A DNA stretch of 64,000 bases from Brucella pseudintermedia (GCF_042697365.1 NZ_CP137604.1), one strand, 5' to 3'. Shown: positions 33,850-45,320, numbered from the stretch's first letter. Made by a program: numbers and translations. The notes: generated from the sequence alone by a model not told the origin.

Positions 33850-33870
33850 ACAGGCGTGCCACCCGACCGA

Positions 33871-34782
33871 TCAGGCCGTGCGCGTCGTGCCGCTGTCCTG
33901 TCGCATCAGATAGAGCGATGCGCCGACGATCAGCGCGGCCCCCGGCCAGAAGTTGATGCCGGGTGCGGCGGCAAAAACGATCCAGCCGAAAATCACATTG
34001 ATCGGCAGTCTCAGATCGTCGAACGGCTGCAGATAAACCGCATCCGCGATCGAATAGGCTGCAATCTGGAAATATTGCGCCAAGGCAGTGAAAGCCCCGA
34101 TGACGATCAATATCGACCAGATCTCTACGCTCGGCGCTGCGATTGCCGTCATGCTGAGGCCGGATGCCAGCCAGAGCGCTGCATTGATGGGGGTGAGCAG
34201 CACCAGCATATAGGCCGAAATTCTGGCGGGCCTTTCAAAACGGGTCAGATATTTGGTCATCACCGAATAGCCCGCCCATAGTGCGGCGGCGAGGACCGGC
34301 AGCAGCGAATAGACCGTATAGGAATCCGACCAGGGCGCGATGATGACCAGCGCGCCGACAAAGCCGGCGAATGTGGTGAGCAGCCGCGCCGGCGTGACCT
34401 TTTCCCGCAGAAACAGCCGCGCGCAAAGGATGACGAAGAACGGCGAGGTCATGGACAGGGCGACCACCTGCCAGATCGGCACATGGGTCAGCGCGTAAAT
34501 CCAGACCTGTACGCCGGCGGCGGCCAGCGCGACGCGCATGACATGAAGGCCGAGGCGGCTGGTGAGCAGGGCTCCCGCGCCATCGCGAATGATCATGGGC
34601 AGTGTCAGCACCAGCGCAATCACATATTGCCAGAAGGCGATGATGACGGATGGAATGCCGGTACGCGTTCCCGCCCATTGGGTGGCGACATTGACCGCGG
34701 CATAGGCCGAACAGGCCGCGACCATTAGCGCTGCGCCGCGCACGGTGGGTTTCAAAGTTGGGGCAGAGGCAAGTTGGCTCAA
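33871..34782 (-). CDS. ribN: Riboflavin transporter RibN (EamA/DMT family)
   Basis: This 303-residue inner-membrane protein has ten predicted membrane segments forming two EamA repeats (residues ~15-145 and ~155-290). On its own it would only be a drug/metabolite transporter. The FMN riboswitch directly upstream on the same strand identifies it as RibN, the riboflavin importer described in Rhizobium and Vibrio. The start is MSQLASAPTLKP, 100 bases after the riboswitch. It is the only gene of the unit. Confidence 0.88.
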   Translation of the reverse strand: MSQLASAPTLKPTVRGAALMVAACSAYAAVNVATQWAGTRTGIPSVIIAFWQYVIALVLTLPMIIRDGAGALLTSRLGLHVMRVALAAAGVQVWIYALTHVPIWQVVALSMTSPFFVILCARLFLREKVTPARLLTTFAGFVGALVIIAPWSDSYTVYSLLPVLAAALWAGYSVMTKYLTRFERPARISAYMLVLLTPINAALWLASGLSMTAIAAPSVEIWSILIVIGAFTALAQYFQIAAYSIADAVYLQPFDDLRLPINVIFGWIVFAAAPGINFWPGAALIVGASLYLMRQDSGTTRTA

Positions 34783-34837
34783 CGGTTTCTTCCCTTTTTT
34801 AAGCCTGCTACCTCAGGGTACGGGAAGAAAAACTGCA

Positions 34838-34859
34838 GGACGAAGACGGCAAGCCGTCC
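34838..34859 (-). terminator. Possible expression-platform terminator of the FMN riboswitch
   Basis: On the minus strand GGACG pairs with CGTCC across a 12-base loop (itself containing GACGGC/GCCGTC). A TGCAG and then a five-T run at 34832-34828 follow. It lies between the aptamer and ribN and would allow transcriptional control; the antiterminator pairing was not modelled. Confidence 0.5.
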
Positions 34860-34881
34860 AGCCAAGCATGATTCCAACCTC

Positions 34882-35027
34882 GTTCTCTCTCATCCGGACT
34901 ATGACCGTCGGCTTCGGAGTTGCACCGAATCTGCTGACCCTGACACGTTTTTCATGTCAGGCGCTCGCGGGCTTCGGGTGTTTCACCCGTTACCGCCGGT
35001 GGGGAATTTCACCCCGCCCTGAGAACT
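34882..35027 (-). promoter_or_regulatory. FMN riboswitch (RFN element)
   Basis: Read on the minus strand the element runs from TCTCAGGGCGGGGTGAAATT through CCCCACCGGCGGTAA. A variable hairpin (CTGACATGAAAAACGTGTCAG) lies in the middle, followed by CAGATTCGGTGCAACTCCG, CCGACGGTCATAGTC and CGGATGAGAGAA. All conserved RFN blocks are present in order. Binding of FMN should repress the downstream riboflavin transporter. Confidence 0.95.
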
Positions 35028-35270
35028 GGATATTTCTTTTGCACCGGATGGCATGAAGTTGCATCCGAGGCTGGCAATAAATAGGCCCCGTTTTTTCGCA
35101 AGGCAAGATACTCACTGCTCGTGCGGCAATGATGCGCCCTGATGCCTCTTGCTGCGCCCTCGAGTGCCATGCCATCGGAAAAGCATGGACGTATCGGCAA
35201 CTCTCTTCTAGAAATCCGTAACGGGGTTGACCGGGAGAGGGGTCGGCTCCGCATGGTTCTGGGAGGAATG

Positions 35271-37259
<1,989 letters not shown>

Positions 37260-37266
37260 ATGGGTG

Positions 37267-37301
37267 CCGGATAACGGGCGCAACAAAATTTCGTTATCCG
37301 G
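37267..37301 (+). terminator. Perfect inverted repeat between aacS and ivd
   Basis: CCGGATAACG (37267-37276) pairs perfectly with CGTTATCCGG (37292-37301), starting eight bases past the aacS stop. There is no T run after it (TAATAAATAG). It may act as an mRNA-stabilising hairpin, a weak terminator or a regulator site. Confidence 0.55.
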
Positions 37302-37424
37302 TAATAAATAGCCACAGAACGCCGCGCAACCCCATTGCCTATTTGACCGCCACGGGACACTCTGCCTTCCACATAAGCCATCCTGCAAAGGATGGTCGCC
37401 GGGCAGAACTTGTGGAGGACGAGT

Positions 37425-38600
37425 ATGTTTGCTTTGGGCCAAAATGGGGGCATGAACTTCGGTCTTGGCGAGGAGATCGAAGCCCTTCGCGATACGGTGC
37501 GCCGTTTCGCGGAAAGCCGCATTGCGCCGCTGGCCGCCGAAACCGACCGCAACAACGCGTTTCCTATGCATCTGTGGCGTGAACTGGGCGAGCTTGGCGT
37601 GCTTGGCATTACCGCGCCCGAAGAGCATGGCGGCGCTGGCATGGGTTATCTCGCCCATTGCGTCGCGATGGAAGAAATCAGCCGCGCTTCCGCCTCCATC
37701 GGCCTCAGCTATGGCGCGCATTCCAATCTCTGCGTCAATCAGATCACCCGCAACGGCTCGCCCGAACAGCGCGCGAAATATCTGCCGAAGCTTATTTCCG
37801 GCGAGCAAGTGGGCGCGCTGGCCATGTCCGAGCCGGGGGCCGGTTCCGACGTTGTTTCGATGAAGCTTCACGCTGAAAAACGGGGCGACCGTTACGTTCT
37901 CAACGGCAACAAGATGTGGATCACCAACGGCCCCGATGCCGACGTGCTGGTGGTCTATGCCAAGACCGATCCGGCGGCAGGCCCACGCGGCATCAGCGCC
38001 TTCATCGTCGAAAAAGGGTTTAAAGGCTTTTCGACCGCGCAAAAGCTCGACAAGCTCGGCATGCGCGGCTCAAATACGTGCGAACTGGTGTTTCAGGATT
38101 GCGAAGTGCCAGCCGAAAACCTGCTTGGAGCCGAGGGCAAGGGCGTCAATGTGCTGATGTCCGGGCTTGATTACGAGCGCGTGGTGCTGGCGGGCGGGCC
38201 GCTCGGCATCATGGCGGCGTGTCTTGATGTCGTCGTGCCCTATGTGCATGAGCGCAAGCAGTTCGACCAGCCGATTGGCGAGTTCCAGCTCATGCAGGGC
38301 AAGCTTGCCGACATGTATGTGATCTTCAACGCTTCGCGCGCCTATACCTATGCCGTGGCAGCAGCCTGCGACCGGGGCGAGACGACGCGCAAGGATGCGG
38401 CGGGCTGCATTCTCTATACGGCGGAAAACGCCACCCAGATGGCCTTGCAGGCAATACAGGCTCTCGGCGGCAATGGCTATATCAACGACTACCCGACCGG
38501 ACGCCTGTTGCGTGACGCCAAGCTTTATGAAATCGGCGCGGGCACGTCGGAAATCCGGCGCATGCTGATCGGACGGGAACTCTTTCAGGAGACCCGTTGA
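37425..38600 (+). CDS. ivd: Isovaleryl-CoA dehydrogenase
   Basis: This FAD enzyme oxidises isovaleryl-CoA to 3-methylcrotonyl-CoA in leucine breakdown. The 391-residue product shows the acyl-CoA dehydrogenase signatures AMSEPGAGSDVVSMK and QALGGNGYINDYPTGRLLRD. The catalytic glutamate region typical of the isovaleryl branch (GLDYERVVLAGGPLGIMAA) is present. The start ATG at 37425 follows GGAGG; an earlier in-frame start lies before the ribosome binding site. The stop shares one base with the mccB start. Confidence 0.94.
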   Translation: MFALGQNGGMNFGLGEEIEALRDTVRRFAESRIAPLAAETDRNNAFPMHLWRELGELGVLGITAPEEHGGAGMGYLAHCVAMEEISRASASIGLSYGAHSNLCVNQITRNGSPEQRAKYLPKLISGEQVGALAMSEPGAGSDVVSMKLHAEKRGDRYVLNGNKMWITNGPDADVLVVYAKTDPAAGPRGISAFIVEKGFKGFSTAQKLDKLGMRGSNTCELVFQDCEVPAENLLGAEGKGVNVLMSGLDYERVVLAGGPLGIMAACLDVVVPYVHERKQFDQPIGEFQLMQGKLADMYVIFNASRAYTYAVAAACDRGETTRKDAAGCILYTAENATQMALQAIQALGGNGYINDYPTGRLLRDAKLYEIGAGTSEIRRMLIGRELFQETR

Positions 38601-40207
38601 TGGCGGTCCTGAAATCGGAAATCTCCACCCGAAGCGCCAGCTTCGAGGCCAACCGCAAGGCAATGCTGGCGGCTATCGACGTGGTGGCGGAAGCCGCGCG
38701 CATCGCCATTGATGGCGGCGGCGAGAAGGCGCGCGAGCGTCATGTTGCACGCGGAAAACTGCTGCCGCGGGAGCGTGTGGCGCAACTGCTCGATCCGGGT
38801 TCGCCCTTTCTGGAAGTGGGGCTAACGGCAGGCCATGGCATGTATGGCGGGGCAGCACCTTCCGGCGGCATCATTACCGGCATCGGGCGCGTGTCGGGCC
38901 GCGACTGCATGATCGTCTGCAATGATGCGACGGTGAAGGGCGGCACCTATTATCCCGTCACGGTGAAAAAACACCTGCGCGCGCAGGAGATCGCGGGCGA
39001 AAATCGCCTGCCTTGCATCTATCTGGTCGATTCCGGTGGCGCGAACCTGCCCAATCAGGATGAGGTTTTCCCGGATCGCGACCATTTCGGGCGCATTTTC
39101 TACAATCAGGCGCAAATGTCGGCGGCGGGCATTCCGCAGGTCGCCGTGGTGATGGGATCGTGCACGGCAGGCGGCGCTTATGTGCCCGCCATGAGCGACG
39201 AAACGGTGATCGTGCGTAATCAAGGCACCATCTTTCTGGCGGGTCCTCCTTTGGTGAAAGCCGCGACCGGCGAAGTGGTGAGCGCGGAGGATCTTGGCGG
39301 CGGCGATGTCCACACGCGGCTTTCGGGCGTCGCCGATCATCTGGCCAACGACGATGCCCATGCCTTGCAGATCGCGCGCGCCATTGCCGCCAATCTCAAC
39401 AGCGAGAAGCGTAGCTTTATCCCAAGAGGTGTTGGCGCCGCGCCGCTTTACGACCCGGAAGAAATTCTGGGCATCGTTTCCGCCGATACGCGCATCCCGT
39501 ATGATGTGCGCGAGGTGATTGCGCGCCTTGTCGATGGTTCGGATTTCGATGAGTTCAAGGCGCGTTTCGGCACCACCTTGGTCTGCGGTTTTGCCAGCGT
39601 CTATGGCATGCCGGTCGGCATCATCGCCAATAATGGCGTCTTGTTTTCGGAAGCGGCGCTAAAGGGCGCGCATTTCATCGAGCTTTGCTGCCAGCGCAAC
39701 ATTCCGCTGGTGTTCTTGCAGAACATCACCGGCTTTATGGTCGGGCGCAAATATGAGGCCGAAGGCATTGCCAAGCATGGCGCCAAGCTGGTGACGGCGG
39801 TGGCAACCGCCAATGTGCCGAAGCTCACCATGCTGATTGGCGCATCCTATGGCGCGGGCAATTACGGCATGGCCGGGCGGGCCTATTCGCCGCGCTTCCT
39901 GTGGACATGGCCGAACAGCCGCATCGCGGTGATGGGCGGCGAGCAGGCGGCAGGGGTGCTGGCAACCGTCAAGCGTGACGGGATCGAGCGCACCGGCGGC
40001 ACTTGGTCGGCGGAAGAAGAGGCGGAGTTCAAGCGCCCGACGCTCGAAATGTTCGAGCGCCAGAGCCACCCGCTCTATGCATCTGCAAGGCTGTGGGATG
40101 ATGGCATCGTTGATCCGCGCAAGAGCCGAGAAGTGCTTGGCCTGTCGCTTTCCGCCACGCTGAACGCGCCGGTCGAGCCGACGCGTTTCGGCATCTTCAG
40201 GATGTAG
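38600..40207 (+). CDS. mccB: Methylcrotonyl-CoA carboxylase carboxyltransferase (beta) subunit
   Basis: This is the biotin-dependent carboxyl transferase half of MCC, converting 3-methylcrotonyl-CoA to 3-methylglutaconyl-CoA. The 535-residue protein has paired crotonase-like domains. Recognisable parts are RGKLLPRERVAQLLDPGSPF, the oxyanion-hole glycine block SCTAGGAYVPAMSDE and QNITGFMVGRKYEAEGI with GASYGAGNYGMAGRAYSPRF. The ATG uses the final A of the ivd TGA. mccA follows 12 bases later. Confidence 0.95.
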   Translation: MAVLKSEISTRSASFEANRKAMLAAIDVVAEAARIAIDGGGEKARERHVARGKLLPRERVAQLLDPGSPFLEVGLTAGHGMYGGAAPSGGIITGIGRVSGRDCMIVCNDATVKGGTYYPVTVKKHLRAQEIAGENRLPCIYLVDSGGANLPNQDEVFPDRDHFGRIFYNQAQMSAAGIPQVAVVMGSCTAGGAYVPAMSDETVIVRNQGTIFLAGPPLVKAATGEVVSAEDLGGGDVHTRLSGVADHLANDDAHALQIARAIAANLNSEKRSFIPRGVGAAPLYDPEEILGIVSADTRIPYDVREVIARLVDGSDFDEFKARFGTTLVCGFASVYGMPVGIIANNGVLFSEAALKGAHFIELCCQRNIPLVFLQNITGFMVGRKYEAEGIAKHGAKLVTAVATANVPKLTMLIGASYGAGNYGMAGRAYSPRFLWTWPNSRIAVMGGEQAAGVLATVKRDGIERTGGTWSAEEEAEFKRPTLEMFERQSHPLYASARLWDDGIVDPRKSREVLGLSLSATLNAPVEPTRFGIFRM

Positions 40208-40219
40208 GAAGACAATCAG

Positions 40220-42187
40220 ATGTTTAGCAAAATACTGATTGCCAATCGCGGAGAAATCGCCTGCCGGGTCATTCGCACGGCGCGCGAGTTGGGTGTCGCA
40301 ACGGTCGCGATTTATTCCGATGCGGATGCAAATGCGCTGCATGTGGAGATGGCTGACGAGGCGGTGCGTGTCGGCCCTGCCATTTCGGCGCAAAGCTATC
40401 TGAATGTCGATGCGATCATCAAGGCCGCAAGGCAAACCGGCGCGGAGGCCATCCATCCGGGCTATGGGTTTCTTTCCGAAAATGCCGGTTTCGTGGATGC
40501 GGTCGAAGAAGCGGGACTTGTCTTCATCGGCCCATCGGCCAAGGCCATCCGCGCCATGGGGCTGAAGGATGCCGCCAAGGCGCTGATGGAAAAAGCGGGC
40601 GTGCCGGTCGTGCCGGGCTATCACGGTGACAATCAGGATGGCGCTTTTCTCAAAAGCGAGGCCGACCGGATCACCTATCCGGTGCTGATCAAGGCGCGCG
40701 CGGGCGGCGGCGGCAAGGGCATGCGCCGCGTCGATCAGGCTTCTGATTTTGCCGCAGCACTCGACAGCGCGCGGCGCGAGGCGGAAGCCTCGTTCGGCGA
40801 TGGCGCGGTGCTGATCGAAAAATACATGGCGAAGCCGCGCCATATCGAGGTGCAGGTTTTTGGCGACAATCACGGCAATGCCGTGCACCTGTTCGAGCGC
40901 GATTGCTCGCTGCAACGCCGCCACCAGAAGGTGATCGAGGAAGCGCCAGCGCCCGGCATGACACCGGAAATGCGCGCCGCCATGGGTGAGGCGGCGGTAA
41001 AGGCGGCGCTGGCGATTGGTTATTCCGGCGCTGGCACGGTGGAGTTCATCGCCGATGTGTCGGAAGGGCTGCGGCCCGACCGCTTCTTCTTCATGGAAAT
41101 GAACACGCGCTTGCAGGTGGAGCATCCGGTCACGGAAGCAATCATCGGCCTTGATCTGGTCGAATGGCAATTGCGCGTGGCTTCCGGCGAAAAATTGCCG
41201 AAGCGTCAGGACGAACTGTCCATAAACGGCTGGGCTTTCGAGGCGCGGCTTTATGCGGAAGACCCGGCGCGTGATTTTCTGCCTGCCACGGGGAAGCTCG
41301 CCTTGTTCGCGCCGCCTGAACAGGCGCGTGTCGATTCCGGCGTGCGCACCGGCGACACGATCACGCCGTTCTATGACCCGATGATCGCCAAGATCATCAG
41401 CCATGGCGCAACCCGCGATGAGGCGCTGAACCGGCTCGATGCGGCACTTGGCAAAACCCGTATTGCGGGGCTGGTCACGAACCGCCAGTTCCTGTCGGCG
41501 CTCTGCAATCTTGAAGCTTTCCGCACCGGCGATGTCGATACCGGGCTGATCGGACGCGAGACGGCAGGGCTTTTCACCGAAAAGCAGCCTTCGGATATTG
41601 CCTTTGCCCTGGCCGCGCTTGGCGCGCTCGACCTTCTGGATGCGCCGCGAGAAGGCGACCCATGGGTAAGCCTGCGCGGTTTCCGTCTATGGGACGAGGC
41701 ATCGCGCTCGGTTCTGCTCGATCATCGGGGCGAGCGCCGCATGGTCAGCTTTGCGGCCAGAGGCGGCAACCGTTTCAGCTTTGCTTTCGGCGAACTGGAA
41801 ATCCGTGCCCATGAAAACGGTCTCGTCCGTTTCGCCCTCGATGGTCGCGTGACGGAGGCATCGGTCTTGCGCATCGGCCATGATGTGACCGTGCAACTGG
41901 AAGGCTGGGACACCATATTTCATCATGTGCAGTCGCTGGGCGCGGAGGAGGATGTCTCGAGCGAAAGCCGCATCCTGTCGCCGATGCCGGGGCGGGTAGC
42001 GCTGGTTTCCGTGGTCGAAGGTGCGCATGTCGCCAGGGGCGATCCGCTGGTGACGATGGAAGCCATGAAGATGGAACTGTCACTGACCGCGCCGCGCGAC
42101 GGCAAGGTCGCATCCGTAACCGTTACGGCGGGCGATCAGGTCAGTGAAGGCGCATTGCTGGTGGAGCTGGAGGAACAACATGGCTGA
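40220..42187 (+). CDS. mccA: Methylcrotonyl-CoA carboxylase biotin-containing (alpha) subunit
   Basis: The 655-residue protein has an N-terminal biotin carboxylase (ILIANRGEIACRVIRTAREL, ATP-grasp loop KARAGGGGKGMR, EMNTRLQVEHPVTE). A C-terminal biotinyl domain has the EAMKM motif, with biotinyl Lys at about residue 617. Length and neighbour mccB favour MCC over propionyl-CoA carboxylase, which is usually encoded with a PccB of the other subclass. Its 3' end overlaps the HMG-CoA lyase start by eight bases. Confidence 0.94.
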   Translation: MFSKILIANRGEIACRVIRTARELGVATVAIYSDADANALHVEMADEAVRVGPAISAQSYLNVDAIIKAARQTGAEAIHPGYGFLSENAGFVDAVEEAGLVFIGPSAKAIRAMGLKDAAKALMEKAGVPVVPGYHGDNQDGAFLKSEADRITYPVLIKARAGGGGKGMRRVDQASDFAAALDSARREAEASFGDGAVLIEKYMAKPRHIEVQVFGDNHGNAVHLFERDCSLQRRHQKVIEEAPAPGMTPEMRAAMGEAAVKAALAIGYSGAGTVEFIADVSEGLRPDRFFFMEMNTRLQVEHPVTEAIIGLDLVEWQLRVASGEKLPKRQDELSINGWAFEARLYAEDPARDFLPATGKLALFAPPEQARVDSGVRTGDTITPFYDPMIAKIISHGATRDEALNRLDAALGKTRIAGLVTNRQFLSALCNLEAFRTGDVDTGLIGRETAGLFTEKQPSDIAFALAALGALDLLDAPREGDPWVSLRGFRLWDEASRSVLLDHRGERRMVSFAARGGNRFSFAFGELEIRAHENGLVRFALDGRVTEASVLRIGHDVTVQLEGWDTIFHHVQSLGAEEDVSSESRILSPMPGRVALVSVVEGAHVARGDPLVTMEAMKMELSLTAPRDGKVASVTVTAGDQVSEGALLVELEEQHG

Positions 42188-43043
42188 ACACGTTGAAATC
42201 GTCGAAATGGCAGCGCGTGACGGCCTGCAAAACGAAAAGCGTTTTGTGCCGACCGCCGACAAGATTGCGCTGATCGACCGCCTGTCGGATAGCGGCTATT
42301 CGCGCATCGAGGCGACGAGTTTCGTCAGCCCCAAATGGGTGCCGCAACTGGCGGATAGCCGGGAAGTCATGGCGGGTATTAGGCGCGCCGATGGCGTGCG
42401 TTATTCGGCTCTCGTGCCCAATATGAAGGGCTATGAGGCGGCGGCAGCAGCCAATGTCGATGAAATAGCGGTTTTCATTTCCGCTTCCGAAGGCTTTTCC
42501 AAAGCCAACATCAATTGCACGATTGCGGAAAGCATCGAGCGCCTGTCGCCCGTCATCGGTGCTGCGATCAATGACGGCCTGGCCATTCGCGGCTATGTGA
42601 GCTGCGTGGTCGAATGCCCCTATGACGGGCCGGTGGCCCCGCAGGCAGTTGCCGATGTGACCGAGCAACTCTTCTCGCTTGGCTGTCACGAGGTGAGCCT
42701 CGGCGACACGATCGGGCGCGGCACGCCGGACAAGGTTGCCGCCATGCTGGACGCGGTGCTGGCCATCGCCCCGGCGCACAGCCTTGCCGGTCATTATCAT
42801 GACACTGGCGGGCGGGCGCTCGACAATATCCGCGTCAGTCTGGAGAAGGGCCTGCGCGTGTTCGATGCTTCCGTCGGCGGGCTTGGCGGCTGTCCGTTCG
42901 CGCCCGGTGCGAAGGGCAATGTCGACACGGTGCTGGTCGCTGAAATGCTGCATGATCTTGGTTTCGAAACCGGTCTCGATATTCAAAAACTGAGATCGGC
43001 TGCACTTTTTGCGCAAGCGCTGCGTCAGGATAAAGCGGCCTAG
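42180..43043 (+). CDS. hmgL: Hydroxymethylglutaryl-CoA lyase
   Basis: This enzyme cleaves HMG-CoA to acetyl-CoA and acetoacetate, the last step of leucine breakdown. The 287-residue TIM-barrel protein has EMAARDGLQNEK at the N-terminus, the SLGDTIGRGTP strand and the metal-binding GHYHDTGGRALDN. The active-site cysteine loop GLGGCPFAPGAKGNVDT closes the fold. ATG 42180 overlaps the mccA end. The upstream continuation of the frame is inside mccA. Confidence 0.95.
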   Translation: MAEHVEIVEMAARDGLQNEKRFVPTADKIALIDRLSDSGYSRIEATSFVSPKWVPQLADSREVMAGIRRADGVRYSALVPNMKGYEAAAAANVDEIAVFISASEGFSKANINCTIAESIERLSPVIGAAINDGLAIRGYVSCVVECPYDGPVAPQAVADVTEQLFSLGCHEVSLGDTIGRGTPDKVAAMLDAVLAIAPAHSLAGHYHDTGGRALDNIRVSLEKGLRVFDASVGGLGGCPFAPGAKGNVDTVLVAEMLHDLGFETGLDIQKLRSAALFAQALRQDKAA

Positions 43044-43051
43044 GAGCAATT

Positions 43052-43846
43052 ATGAGCGACTTCGAAACCATCCAGATTGCGGTCGACCCACGTGGCGTGG
43101 CGACGCTCACGCTGAACCGGCCCGAACAGCACAATGCGCTGTCGGGCCTGATGATCGATGAGCTAACCACCGCAGCGCTGCATCTGGGCGATAACGAAGC
43201 CATACGCATCGTGATCCTGACCGGCGCAGGCATGAGCTTTTGCGCGGGCGGCGATCTGGGCTGGATGCGGGAACAGGTCAAGGCCACGCGTGAACAGCGC
43301 ATTGAAGAAGCGCGCAAGCTTGCCCTCATGCTGAAAGCGCTGCGCGATCTGCCAAAGCCGTTGATCGGGCGCATCAACGGGCAGGCCTATGGCGGCGGCG
43401 TCGGTCTCATCAGCGTGTGCGATGCGGCGATCGGCGTTTCCGGCGCGCGCTTCGGGCTGACCGAAACAAAACTCGGCCTGATACCGGCCACTATCAGCCC
43501 CTATGTGCTGGCGCGTATCGGGCAGGCCAATGCGCTGCGCACATTCACATCCGCCCGCCTGTTCGATGCCGAGGAAGGACGGCGCATCGGGCTGCTGCAT
43601 GATGTGGTCGAAGCCGAAAGGCTCGATGCGGCGGTTGAGGCGGAAATAAAACCTTACTTTTCCACCGCGCCCGCAGCCGTCGCCGCATCCAAGCGGCTGG
43701 TCCATGCGCTGGGCGCGCCGATAGACGAGGCGGTGATCGACATGACGCTCACTCGCCTTGCCGATACATGGGAGACACCGGAGGCCGCAGAGGGAATCGC
43801 GGCCTTTTTTGCGAAGAAATCACCATCATGGAAGGGAGGAGACTAA
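43052..43846 (+). CDS. liuC: Enoyl-CoA hydratase, probable 3-methylglutaconyl-CoA hydratase
   Basis: This 264-residue crotonase-family protein has the CoA-binding NRPEQHNALSG, the oxyanion block SFCAGGDLGWM and RINGQAYGGGVGLISVCDAA. It also has the FGLTETKLGLIPATISPYV segment. In this cluster it fills the methylglutaconyl-CoA hydratase step between MCC and HMG-CoA lyase. Family similarity alone would not fix the substrate; the assignment rests on context. It starts nine bases after hmgL and appears to end the operon. Confidence 0.87.
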   Translation: MSDFETIQIAVDPRGVATLTLNRPEQHNALSGLMIDELTTAALHLGDNEAIRIVILTGAGMSFCAGGDLGWMREQVKATREQRIEEARKLALMLKALRDLPKPLIGRINGQAYGGGVGLISVCDAAIGVSGARFGLTETKLGLIPATISPYVLARIGQANALRTFTSARLFDAEEGRRIGLLHDVVEAERLDAAVEAEIKPYFSTAPAAVAASKRLVHALGAPIDEAVIDMTLTRLADTWETPEAAEGIAAFFAKKSPSWKGGD

Positions 43847-44166
43847 GACTTTGGGAGGGGCCGATTTTCGTTGTAGTTGCGGGTACTTGGCGCTTGCAAT
43901 CGAAAGCCGGAAATGCATTCTTATTACATCATGAAAGCGCGCTCCCTGTCTGGAGCATGATTCCGAAAGGGCGGATGCAGTTTCGGATAATATTATGGCT
44001 CTGGCCTGTTCGAGGCGGCGGTGCGCTTTTGGATTGACCCTTTGAGATCATGCGATGAACAAAAGGGAGGGCCCGGCAATTCGGCAGCGCGGATGCGCTG
44101 AGATTTGACCGGCAAGGGTTGTCTCGGGGCCGTCGGAGGACGCCGCCCCACCAAAGGAGAAAAAGA
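43847..44166. other. Intergenic region with a mosaic-repeat relative
   Basis: About 320 bases without a gene. 43952-44002 (GGAGCATGATTCCGAAAGGG, then TTTCGGATAATATTATG) resembles the rhizobial GAGCATGATCCCGAAAA-type intergenic element. The stretch before 44167 carries the ribosome binding site of the binding-protein gene (AAAGGAG). Confidence 0.55.
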
Positions 44167-45273
44167 ATGAACCTGAAACTTCTGTCCAGCGTGGCTTTTG
44201 CCGCCAGCATCGGCTTTGCCAGCGCCGCTTATGCAGACATCACCATCGGCGTGGTTGCACCGCTGACGGGCCCGGTTGCCGCTTTCGGCGATCAGGTGAA
44301 GAAGGGCGCGGAAACCGCCGTTGAGGTCATCAACAAGGCGGGCGGCATCAAGGGCGAGAAAGTCGTCCTGAAGTTTGCCGATGATGCGGGCGAACCGAAG
44401 CAGGGCGTTTCCGCTGCCAACCAGATCGTCGGCGACGGCATCAAGTTCGTTGTCGGCCCGGTCACGACCGGCGTTGCCATTCCGGTTTCCGACGTCTTCT
44501 CGGAAAACGGCGTCCTGATGGTCACGCCGACCGCCACCGGCCCGGACCTGACCGCGCGCAATCTGGAAAACGTGTTCCGCACCTGCGGTCGTGACGACCA
44601 GCAGGCCGAAGTCATGGCCGATTACGTCCTGAAGAACATGAAGGACAAGAAGGTCGCCGTGATCCACGACAAGGGCGCTTACGGCAAGGGGCTGGCCGAT
44701 GCTTTCAAGGCAGCGCTCAACAAGGGCGGCGTCACGGAAGTCCATTATGATTCGGTCACGCCGGGCGACAAGGATTTTTCCGCGCTCGTCACCAAGCTGA
44801 AGTCAGCCGGTGCTGAAGTGGTTTATTTCGGCGGCTACCATGCCGAAGGCGGTCTCCTGTCGCGCCAGCTGCACGATGCCGGTCTTCAGGCTCTGGTTCT
44901 CGGCGGTGAAGGTCTGTCCAACACCGAATATTGGGCAATCGGCGGCACCAATGCACAGGGCACGCTGTTCACCAACGCCAAGGACGCCACCAAGAACCCG
45001 GCTTCCAAGGATGCCATCGAGGCCCTGAAGGCCAAGAACATCCCGGCTGAAGCCTTCACCATGAACGCCTACGCCGCTGTTGAAGTCATCAAGGCTGGCA
45101 TCGAACGCGCCGGTTCGACCGATGATTCGGCTGCCGTTGCCAAGGCGCTGCATGACGGCCAGCCGATCGAAACGGCTATCGGCACGCTGACCTATGGCGC
45201 AAACGGCGACCTCAGCTCGCCGAGCTTCGACATCTTCAAGTGGGATGGCGGCAAGATCGTCGGCCTCGAATAA
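44167..45273 (+). CDS. Branched-chain amino acid ABC transporter substrate-binding protein (LivJ type)
   Basis: This 368-residue periplasmic protein has a Sec signal peptide cleaved near AYA/DIT (residue 23). Type-1 binding-protein features are ITIGVVAPLTGPVAAFGDQV, the FVVGPVTTGVAIPVSD strand, DDQQAEVMADYVLKN and AFTMNAYAAVEVIKAGIERA. It probably binds Leu, Ile or Val and delivers them to a Liv permease encoded elsewhere; no permease or ATPase genes adjoin. Its location after the leucine-catabolism genes suggests uptake of their substrate. A strong terminator follows. Confidence 0.93.
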   Translation: MNLKLLSSVAFAASIGFASAAYADITIGVVAPLTGPVAAFGDQVKKGAETAVEVINKAGGIKGEKVVLKFADDAGEPKQGVSAANQIVGDGIKFVVGPVTTGVAIPVSDVFSENGVLMVTPTATGPDLTARNLENVFRTCGRDDQQAEVMADYVLKNMKDKKVAVIHDKGAYGKGLADAFKAALNKGGVTEVHYDSVTPGDKDFSALVTKLKSAGAEVVYFGGYHAEGGLLSRQLHDAGLQALVLGGEGLSNTEYWAIGGTNAQGTLFTNAKDATKNPASKDAIEALKAKNIPAEAFTMNAYAAVEVIKAGIERAGSTDDSAAVAKALHDGQPIETAIGTLTYGANGDLSSPSFDIFKWDGGKIVGLE

Positions 45274-45294
45274 GGCAGTAATCGTGAAATAGAC

Positions 45295-45320
45295 ACGCCG
45301 GGGTTTAACCCCGGCGTTTT
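45295..45320 (+). terminator. Rho-independent terminator after the LivJ-type gene
   Basis: ACGCCGGGGT and ACCCCGGCGT form a perfect 10-base stem around TTA, followed by TTT, 21 bases past the stop. Confidence 0.92.

Noticed and set aside
32456..33870. Possible genomic island at tRNA-Ala with the acyltransferase as cargo
   Set aside because: No integrase and no repeat of the tRNA 3' end was found downstream; a lone membrane acyltransferase is not enough.
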